Below, in pieces: positions 18,145-23,586 of a DNA stretch of 23,586 bases (its first letter is position 1; each line of letters starts with the position of its first letter). Location of the stretch: the NCBI GenBank assembly GCA_007123575.1, contig SKKV01000306.1:1-23586 (forward strand), read 5' to 3'. The position numbers were made by a program, and so were the translations under genes. Below the pieces are notes generated by a model. The model was not told where the DNA came from and did no database searches. It was given only the letters and a program-made list of their open reading frames with translations. The DNA is from Wenzhouxiangella sp. Lineage in GTDB: Bacteria; Pseudomonadota; Gammaproteobacteria; Xanthomonadales; Wenzhouxiangellaceae.

Positions 18145-19458
18145 ATGGCCATTTCAGCTTCCGCCATATCCGGTCATTTCAATCAGACCGATCCGGGCAA
18201 GACTACGCTTGACCACGCCCGCGAAGCCTATGGGCAGGTTCGCTCTGCGACGGAGCGGTTCAGCTTAGCGCTTTCGCCCGAAGACCAGAATCTGCAATCA
18301 ATGCCTGATGCCAGTCCGATCAAGTGGCACCGGGCGCATACCACCTGGTTTTTCGAAACTTTTCTGCTCAAGCCGCACCTGCAAGGCTATCGCTGCTTCG
18401 ATCAGGCCTTCGCTTACCTGTTCAATTCCTACTACAACGGCATAGGCGCCCAGTTTCCGCGAGCGCAGCGGGGTCTGATCTCAAGACCGGGAGTTGAGGA
18501 TGTTTCACTTTACCGAGCGCACGTTGATCAAGCGATGTCGCATTTGCTGAACCAAAGCACCACCGGCCGGCAACGAAGCCAACTCATGGCACTGCTTGTT
18601 CTCGGGCTAAATCATGAGCAGCAGCACCAGGAATTGATGGTCACAGATCTCAAGCATGCCTTCAGCCTCAACCCAAGCTGGCCCGCTATCGGCCAAATCG
18701 CCAACCCGGTTGCTGCCGTGAACCCAATGGGTTGGCTTGGTTTCGACGGTGGCCTGGTCCAGATCGGCGCTACTGGACGCGGATTCCACTTCGACAACGA
18801 GGGACCACGCCACAGCGTCTACCTGATGCCATTCCAAATAGCAACGCGCCCCGTAAATTGTGGTGAGTTTCTAGACTTTATCGAAGATGATGGGTACCGT
18901 CGACCGGAGCTGTGGCTATCTGACGGCTGGGCTTGGGTCAACGAACAGCGCATTTCCGCTCCGCTGTACTGGTACCAGACCGAAGAGGGTTGGGAGCTAT
19001 ATACCCTGGGCGGGCGGCGCGCCCTCAATCCGGCCGAGCCAGCCACTCACCTGAGCTTCTATGAGGCCTGCGCCTACGCCGAGTGGGCCGAGGCTCGCTT
19101 GCCTTCCGAGGCCGAGTGGGAGCATGCATGTTCGCGCGCTGGCGCACCTGGCACGATGGCCGAGGATGGTTATTTCCACCCTAGCGTTTCTGCAACGAGC
19201 GGGGACGGGCTAGATCAGATGCTTGGCGGGGTCTGGGAGTGGACTCGTTCGTCTTATGCGCCCTACCCCGGCTTCCGCCCGGCGGCTGGTGCCGTGGGCG
19301 AATACAACGGCAAATTCATGGCCAACCAGATGGTGCTGCGCGGCGGTAGTTGTGCCACTCCTGCCGGCCACATCCGACCAAGCTACCGCAACTTCTTCTA
19401 CCCTGGAGATCGCTGGCAGTTCAGCGGTATTCGCTTGGCCCGGGATTTGGCGGCATGA
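18145..19458 (+). CDS. egtB: Ergothioneine biosynthesis sulfoxide synthase
   Basis: EgtB is a non-haem iron enzyme that joins a thiol donor (cysteine or gamma-glutamylcysteine) to hercynine with oxygen, giving a sulfoxide intermediate of ergothioneine. The 437-residue protein has an N-terminal DinB-like domain with the expected iron ligands, His65 in KWHRAHTTWFFE and His157/His161 in LNHEQQHQELM, and a C-terminal formylglycine-generating-enzyme-like domain (GLVQIGATG, LPSEAEWEHA, LGGVWEWTRSSY, VLRGGS, IRLARDL). The signature matches proteobacterial EgtB rather than the mycobacterial group, but thiol-donor specificity is not decided by eye. The stop overlaps the egtD start in ATGA, so the pair is translationally coupled. 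Confidence 0.94.
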   Translation: MAISASAISGHFNQTDPGKTTLDHAREAYGQVRSATERFSLALSPEDQNLQSMPDASPIKWHRAHTTWFFETFLLKPHLQGYRCFDQAFAYLFNSYYNGIGAQFPRAQRGLISRPGVEDVSLYRAHVDQAMSHLLNQSTTGRQRSQLMALLVLGLNHEQQHQELMVTDLKHAFSLNPSWPAIGQIANPVAAVNPMGWLGFDGGLVQIGATGRGFHFDNEGPRHSVYLMPFQIATRPVNCGEFLDFIEDDGYRRPELWLSDGWAWVNEQRISAPLYWYQTEEGWELYTLGGRRALNPAEPATHLSFYEACAYAEWAEARLPSEAEWEHACSRAGAPGTMAEDGYFHPSVSATSGDGLDQMLGGVWEWTRSSYAPYPGFRPAAGAVGEYNGKFMANQMVLRGGSCATPAGHIRPSYRNFFYPGDRWQFSGIRLARDLAA

Positions 19459-20450
19459 GTGTGGATCGCGATGCGTTTCTGGCCGACATCATCGACGGCC
19501 TGTCTGCAAGCCCGCCCGAACTTCCCTGCAAGTATCTCTACGATGCGCGCGGCTCTGCCCTGTTCGAAGCCATCTGCGAAACCGAAGACTACTACGTCAC
19601 CCGCGCCGATCTGGCCTTACACGAGGCTCATATCGGGGAATTCAGCGCCATCGTCGGTCCCAACGCCCACATCATCGAGTTTGGCTCCGGGGCCGGCATC
19701 AAGACTCGCAAACTGCTGGCCGGGCTGGACCGCCCCCGTGCCTACACGCCCATCGAAATATCGGCGGCGGCCCTGGCCGAATCGGCCAGGCTGTTGAGCG
19801 CGGCATTTCCGGAAGTGGAAATCTGCCCCCTCAGGGCCGACTACACGCAGCCGATCGAGGCCGACAGCTTGCGTCTGGACCCACCCGCCAATCGTCGCGT
19901 CGTCTATTTTCCAGGGTCAACGATCAGCAATTTCGAACACGCAGAGGCATGCGCCTTCCTGCAGCGCATGAGAAACATCGCGGGTGATGGCGGCGGCATA
20001 TTGATCGGGGTTGACCTGCTAAAGCCGGCTGACCGGCTGATTTCAGCCTACGACGACAGTGAAGGCGTGACGGCCAGATTCAATCTCAACCTGCTTAGGC
20101 GCCTGGTCGACGAGCTTGACGCCGAGTTGGAGCTCGACGCCTTCCGCCACGAAGCCCGGTTCAACCCGGACTTCAAGCGCATCGAAATGCACCTGATCGC
20201 AACACGGCCAACGCGGATATCAATCGCTGATCGACGTTTTGAGTTCGACGCCGGCGACAGCATCCACACCGAAAACAGTCACAAGTACTCGGTCAAGGAC
20301 TTTCGCGAGCTGGCAGCCAGTGCCGGACTTGAGTCCCTGCGCGTCTGGAAAGACCCGCAGGGACTGTTCAGCATGCACTGGCTTCAGTCTTCCCAACCCC
20401 AGGGTGCCGGCGGCGGCTCGACAGTTTCACTCAGGTCGAAATCCACCTGA
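19455..20450 (+). CDS. egtD: L-histidine N(alpha)-methyltransferase
   Basis: EgtD trimethylates the alpha-amino group of histidine using three S-adenosylmethionine molecules to make hercynine, the substrate of EgtB. The 331-residue product has the family opening LPCKYLYDARGSALFEAICE with TEDYYVTRAD, the SAM-binding loop IIEFGSGAGIKTRKLL, VYFPGSTISNFE (about 155-166), LIGVDLLKP and the late RFEFDAGDSIHTENSHKYS block near the active site. The ATG at 19455 overlaps the egtB stop. The last roughly 20 residues after FSMHWLQSS are Gly/Ser/Thr-rich and lie over the 3' end of the opposite-strand gene. No egtA, egtC or egtE homologue is in the window. Confidence 0.95.
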   Translation: MSVDRDAFLADIIDGLSASPPELPCKYLYDARGSALFEAICETEDYYVTRADLALHEAHIGEFSAIVGPNAHIIEFGSGAGIKTRKLLAGLDRPRAYTPIEISAAALAESARLLSAAFPEVEICPLRADYTQPIEADSLRLDPPANRRVVYFPGSTISNFEHAEACAFLQRMRNIAGDGGGILIGVDLLKPADRLISAYDDSEGVTARFNLNLLRRLVDELDAELELDAFRHEARFNPDFKRIEMHLIATRPTRISIADRRFEFDAGDSIHTENSHKYSVKDFRELAASAGLESLRVWKDPQGLFSMHWLQSSQPQGAGGGSTVSLRSKST

Positions 20451-20947
20451 AACACGCGCGGCGTGCCCAGGCGCCACAGGCCATAGGTAAACTTCTCGTC
20501 GGGATGAACGCGCATGACCCAGACGTTGGAAAACGCGGCTTCAATCACGCCGCGAGTCTGCTCACCGGCCGGAAAATACTGCTCATTGGCCCGACCTTCA
20601 TTGGTCGTCGTCCCACCGTACATGGTGGTGTCCTCCGGCGTGCCGTCTTCGTGCCGGTGGTCGTGCTTGAGCTCGATGCGATCGCCCTTGCGGGTCAGCA
20701 CCCAGGTTCGGGAGAGATTGTCGCCGACCACGAAGGGAATCCGAATGCGGTCCGGCTGGCAGTCCCGCACGTGCATGACCAGACGATGGCCGACAAAGCC
20801 GGTCTCACCTTCCGGATGCGTGATCAACTCGCCTTCGTAAGCATTGCCGCACAACTGCTCTAGATTGGACCAGTACTCATCGACGGGACTGGCCAGCGCG
20901 GTTACTGACAAGGCCATGGGCAGAGCAAAGAAAAACAACTTACGCAT
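20384..20947 (-). CDS. Conserved exported protein of unknown function
   Basis: The 187-residue protein starts MRKLFFFALPMALSVTALAS, a Sec signal peptide cleaved near residue 20. The ATG at 20947 has AAGGAA nine bases upstream; an in-frame start at 20989 would add a non-hydrophobic prefix and is rejected. The mature part has two cysteines (Cys33 in QLCGNAYEG and Cys63 in VRDCQPDRIRIPF) that could form a disulfide, and a His-rich segment LKHDHRHEDG (His95, His97, His99) followed by a region rich in Thr and Gly. I recall similar unnamed proteins in other proteobacteria but know no function. Its last 67 bases overlap egtD on the other strand. It lies 80 bases downstream of the gamma-glutamyltransferase gene and may share its transcript. 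Confidence 0.8.
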   Translation of the reverse strand: MRKLFFFALPMALSVTALASPVDEYWSNLEQLCGNAYEGELITHPEGETGFVGHRLVMHVRDCQPDRIRIPFVVGDNLSRTWVLTRKGDRIELKHDHRHEDGTPEDTTMYGGTTTNEGRANEQYFPAGEQTRGVIEAAFSNVWVMRVHPDEKFTYGLWRLGTPRVFQVDFDLSETVEPPPAPWGWED

Positions 20948-21027
20948 AGTCACTTGTTCCTTGGAAATGTCATTAGGTGAAGAGGCCAAACCTTAGTGGA
21001 AAGTGCCAGCCTTGGCAAACCGGGCCG

Positions 21028-22740
21028 TCAATACCCGGCCGCCTGGCCATCCTTGCGTGATTCCGAGGCACCTCGATACACGCCATGCTCGTGATCCCTC
21101 ATCACCGCCTGGTAACCGCCATAAGGGCCCAGAGCCCACTGTATCCTGTGGCCCTTTTTCATCAAGGCCCGCACCGTTTCGTACGGGAAGCCCGACTCCA
21201 GGTTTACGGTGCCCCCATCGCGCATCTGAAGCGCCTGGCCCGTGGGCTCGGTCGACCCAGCGTGGTGAATGCGCGGCGCATCGCCGGCAGCCTGCAGGCC
21301 CATACCAAAATCAACCAGGTTGATCACGATCTGGGCATGCCCCTGCGGCTGCATGCCACCGCCCATCAGACCAAAACTGACCCAGGGTTTGCCGTCTTTG
21401 GTCAGAAAAGCCGGAATGATGGTGTGGAACGGACGCTTGCCGGGCGCGTAGGTGTTCGGGTGCCCTTTCTTGAGCACGAACATTTCCCCGCGATTTTGCA
21501 GGATGAAGCCAGATCGCGGCGGGGTCATGCCCGAGCCCATGCCGCGGTAGTTGGACTGGATCAGCGAGACCATGTTGCCGTGACGGTCGGCCACGGACAG
21601 GTTGATGGTATCGCCCTGGTTGAGCGCCGGATGCCCGGCCTCGACGGCCCGGGCGGCACGGTTCATGTCGATCAACTCGCGGCGTTCGGCCGCGTATTCC
21701 TTGCTGATCAGCCAGCCCACATCGACTTCCATGAAATCCAGGTCAGCGTAGTGACGGGCACGATCCTCGAACGCCAGCTTCTTGGCCTCGACAAACAAAT
21801 GCACGTGCTCCGGCGAACCAAAACCGTAGCTGGCCAGGTCGAATGCTTCGAGAATGTTCAGAATCTGCAGGCCGGCGATGCCCTGACCGTTCGGCGGCAG
21901 TTGCCACACATCAACGCCGCGATATTTCGTCGACACCGGGTCGATCCAGTCGCCTTCATGAGCAGCCAGGTCCTCGTAGCTCAAAAACCCGCCGTTGGCC
22001 GCCATGTAGTCGGCGATTCGCCGAGCCAGTTCGCCCTTGTAGAAGCCGTCGCGTCCTTCTTCAACCAGAATCTCAAGGGTGTCGGCAAAGTACGGGTTTT
22101 TCCAGATCTCTCCGGCCCGCGGCGCTCGGCCATCTATCGTAAACTGCTCAACGAAGCCCGGCCATTCGGACAGGATCGGCACCGAGCGTTCCCAGTACCA
22201 GGCAATCAGCTCCGGCAACGGATGGCCATTGCGGGCATAGTCGATGGACGGCTGCAGAATGTCGCCAATGCTGGCCGAGCCGAAACGCTGGTGAATCGCA
22301 AACCAGCCGTCCACCACCCCGGGCACAGACACGGGCAGCGGCCCGCGCTGCGGAATGTCCTCGTAGCCCTGCTCAAGCAACCAGTCCAAGGTCAGGCTCT
22401 TTGGCGAGCGCCCGGAACCGTTGTAGCCATACAACTGCTCGCTGTCCGCATCCCAGATGATGGCGAAGAAATCGCCGCCCAGGCCATTGCCGGTCGGCTC
22501 CATCAGGGTCAGCGCGGCATTGGCCGCGATGGCCGCATCAATGGCATTGCCGCCCTGCTTGAGCATGTCCAGACCGATCTGGGTGGCCAGCGGGTGTGAG
22601 GTGGCGACCATGCCGTGCTCGGCAATCACATCCGACCGGCTGGCCCGGACATCGCCGGTAATGCGGTCAAACCCGGCCATGGCCGTTCCTGCCGCAAGTA
22701 CGGTGGCCAGGGACAACAGCCCTATCATTTTTCGACACAT
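21028..22740 (-). CDS. ggt: Gamma-glutamyltransferase family protein
   Basis: This N-terminal nucleophile hydrolase family cleaves or transfers the gamma-glutamyl group of glutathione and related peptides, usually in the periplasm after self-cleavage into two subunits. The 570-residue product has a signal peptide MCRKMIGLLSLATVLAAGTAMA, NGLGGDFF (85-92), Arg111 in GSGRSPKSL, and the autoprocessing site GDTINLSVAD with nucleophile Thr378, followed by SNYRGMGSGM and LMGGGMQPQGHAQ. The site reads TINLS where E. coli has TTHYS, so it belongs to a divergent branch and another gamma-glutamyl or acyl substrate is possible. GGGGAG six bases before ATG 22740 sets the start; longer frames are rejected. 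The gene is divergent from smpB. Confidence 0.9.
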   Translation of the reverse strand: MCRKMIGLLSLATVLAAGTAMAGFDRITGDVRASRSDVIAEHGMVATSHPLATQIGLDMLKQGGNAIDAAIAANAALTLMEPTGNGLGGDFFAIIWDADSEQLYGYNGSGRSPKSLTLDWLLEQGYEDIPQRGPLPVSVPGVVDGWFAIHQRFGSASIGDILQPSIDYARNGHPLPELIAWYWERSVPILSEWPGFVEQFTIDGRAPRAGEIWKNPYFADTLEILVEEGRDGFYKGELARRIADYMAANGGFLSYEDLAAHEGDWIDPVSTKYRGVDVWQLPPNGQGIAGLQILNILEAFDLASYGFGSPEHVHLFVEAKKLAFEDRARHYADLDFMEVDVGWLISKEYAAERRELIDMNRAARAVEAGHPALNQGDTINLSVADRHGNMVSLIQSNYRGMGSGMTPPRSGFILQNRGEMFVLKKGHPNTYAPGKRPFHTIIPAFLTKDGKPWVSFGLMGGGMQPQGHAQIVINLVDFGMGLQAAGDAPRIHHAGSTEPTGQALQMRDGGTVNLESGFPYETVRALMKKGHRIQWALGPYGGYQAVMRDHEHGVYRGASESRKDGQAAGY

Positions 22741-22812
22741 CGGTTTCTCCCCGGATAATGAACGCCATGAGCTTACCACTGCCGGGTGCCGGACCGGCCA
22801 ACAGCGAGCTGC

Positions 22813-22841
22813 GTTATCATGCAGGCCGCCCTTTCTCACAA
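22813..22841 (-). promoter_or_regulatory. Candidate promoter of the gamma-glutamyltransferase gene
   Basis: On the minus strand TTGTGA (22841-22836) and GATAAC (22818-22813) are separated by 17 bases; each matches four of six consensus positions. Transcription would begin about 65 bases before the start codon at 22740. No clear promoter is seen for smpB in the same 120-base gap. Confidence 0.3.
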
Positions 22842-22860
22842 AGAACAACAACAAGCACTC

Positions 22861-23322
22861 ATGGCCAAACAGCCCTCATCGACCATCGCCCTGAACAAGC
22901 GTGCGCGCTTCGAGTACCACCTTGATGAGCGCATCGAGGCCGGTATTTCGCTGGAGGGCTGGGAGGTCAAGGCGCTCAGGGCCGGCAAGGTTCAGTTCGG
23001 CGAAAGCTATGTCCTGCTCAAGGACGGCGAAGCTTTCCTGTTCGGCTGCCTGATCACACCGCTGGTCTCGGCCTCGACCCACGTCAAACCAGACCCCATG
23101 CGCAACCGCCGCCTGCTGCTGCACCGGCGCGAAATCGACCGCCTGATCGGCCTGGTCGAACGCAAGGGCCACACCATCGTCCCCACCGCGATGTACTGGT
23201 CCAAGGGCAAGGTCAAGGTCGAAATCGCCGTTGCCCGCGGCAAACAAACCCACGACAAACGCCGCGCCCAGAAGGACCGCGACTGGGAACGCCAGAAAAA
23301 CCGCCTGATGAAACACGGTTGA
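22861..23322 (+). CDS. smpB: SsrA-binding protein
   Basis: SmpB binds the tRNA-like part of tmRNA and takes it to stalled ribosomes in trans-translation. The 153-residue protein has the family blocks IALNKRARFEYHLDERIEAG (about 9-28), LEGWEVKALRAGKVQ, SYVLLKDGEAFLFG, LITPLVSASTHV and a basic C-terminal tail GKQTHDKRRAQKDRDWERQK that enters the mRNA channel. The ATG at 22861 matches the E. coli start; a longer in-frame version from 22786 adds 25 residues with no family likeness. The tmRNA gene ssrA begins about 145 bases downstream, a pairing common in proteobacteria. Confidence 0.96.
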   Translation: MAKQPSSTIALNKRARFEYHLDERIEAGISLEGWEVKALRAGKVQFGESYVLLKDGEAFLFGCLITPLVSASTHVKPDPMRNRRLLLHRREIDRLIGLVERKGHTIVPTAMYWSKGKVKVEIAVARGKQTHDKRRAQKDRDWERQKNRLMKHG

Positions 23323-23326
23323 GATT

Positions 23327-23406
23327 GTTCTCGCGAAGACGCAAAGTCGCAAAGAATACCCATTCAACTTATTGTTTTCTTGGCGCCTTCGCGCCTTGGC
23401 GAGAAC
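23327..23406. repeat. 30-20-30 inverted repeat between smpB and ssrA, possible smpB terminator
   Basis: The left arm (23327-23356, beginning GTTCTCGCGAAGACGC) and the reverse complement of the right arm (23377-23406, beginning GTTCTCGCCAAGGCGC) are both 30 bases and match at 25 positions. The five differences fall at arm positions 9, 13, 17, 21 and 25, every fourth base. The 20-base AT-rich loop is 23357-23376. The element starts four bases after the smpB stop and is followed by AAAAAGGTTTTT. It can fold as a large hairpin and may end smpB transcription, but the alternating AAG/CGC units resemble a dispersed intergenic repeat. Confidence 0.75.
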
Positions 23407-23422
23407 AAAAAGGTTTTTAGGC

Positions 23423-23452
23423 TTGCGGAACTAGCCGGACGACTGGTAGTCT
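23423..23452 (+). promoter_or_regulatory. Candidate ssrA promoter
   Basis: TTGCGG (23423-23428) and TAGTCT (23447-23452) are 18 bases apart. The start would fall near 23459, giving a short precursor leader before the mature tmRNA end at 23468, as expected for RNase P processing. The -10 is a partial match. Confidence 0.4.
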
Positions 23453-23467
23453 GAGTTTGTACCTACG

Positions 23468-23586
23468 GGGGCGTTCTGGCTTCGACGTGGATCGGACGTA
23501 CCCTGGGGCATGCCGAGGAGACAGCAATCCTCGTAAAACCTGCTGTACCAAAGTTAGTTGCCAACGACGACAACTACGCACTGGCT
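23468..23586 (+). ncRNA. ssrA: Transfer-messenger RNA, 5' part (cut by window end)
   Basis: The 5' end GGGGGCGTTCTGGCTTCGACG is the conserved start of one-piece tmRNA, forming half of the alanine tRNA-like domain. The resume codon GCC is at 23560-23562, just after a TTAGTT context, and the tag reading frame runs ANDDNYALA to the window end. The remaining tag codons, stop, pseudoknots and 3' acceptor half lie outside. The tag rescues stalled ribosomes and marks products for ClpXP-type proteases. It follows smpB on the same strand. Confidence 0.93.

Noticed and set aside
21085..22599. 504-codon plus-strand frame opposite the gamma-glutamyltransferase gene
   Set aside because: The minus-strand protein has a signal peptide, nucleophile and family motifs; the plus frame has none.

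Overview
The window looks like chromosomal housekeeping DNA from a GC-rich gammaproteobacterium. The best guess is the Lysobacterales (Xanthomonadales), possibly a Wenzhouxiangella-like lineage. This is inferred from the gene set, the placement of sucCD divergently beside pilSR (a neighbourhood I associate with xanthomonads), and a tmRNA tag that begins ANDDNYALA. I could not run a database search. I see no integrase, transposase, CRISPR array or phage block, and coding density is high.

Layout. 1-2750 (minus): a three-gene operon of a PLP-dependent Cys/Met-metabolism enzyme, an M20 metallopeptidase and a phospholipase D/cardiolipin-synthase-like gene cut by the window edge; both junctions are 4-bp start/stop overlaps. 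2751-3250: the only long gene-free stretch, holding the minus-strand operon's upstream region, a hairpin, a very C-rich and G-poor tract, and a promoter with a perfect dyad before phaZ. 3251-4759 (plus): intracellular PHB depolymerase phaZ and a small two-helix membrane protein resembling superinfection immunity proteins. 4783-6801 (minus): uvrB. 6869-8554 (plus): an aspartate aminotransferase and a DUF805 membrane protein. 8539-12465 (minus): aceK, a small exported protein and nadE. 12555-14602 (minus): sucD and sucC. 14825-20450 (plus): pilS, pilR, egtB, egtD. 20384-22740 (minus): an exported protein of unknown function and a gamma-glutamyltransferase. 22861 to the end (plus): smpB followed by the 5' part of ssrA.

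How the genes work together. Several entries concern acetyl units and the TCA cycle: PhaZ mobilises stored polyhydroxybutyrate, AceK sets flux between isocitrate dehydrogenase and the glyoxylate bypass, SucCD makes ATP or GTP from succinyl-CoA, and NadE makes NAD. PilS/PilR is the type IV pilin two-component system, but no pilus structural genes lie in view. EgtB/EgtD is a compact ergothioneine pathway with coupled translation. SmpB and tmRNA form the trans-translation pair.

No clear-cut new system is visible. The most unusual sequence signals are the 30-20-30 inverted repeat between smpB and ssrA, whose arm mismatches fall on every fourth base; nested inverted repeats and tandem 14-mers between sucD and nadE; the C-rich tract and operator-like dyad before phaZ; and the unusual three-gene coupled operon at the left edge. 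Proposed promoters and operators are read by eye and are tentative.
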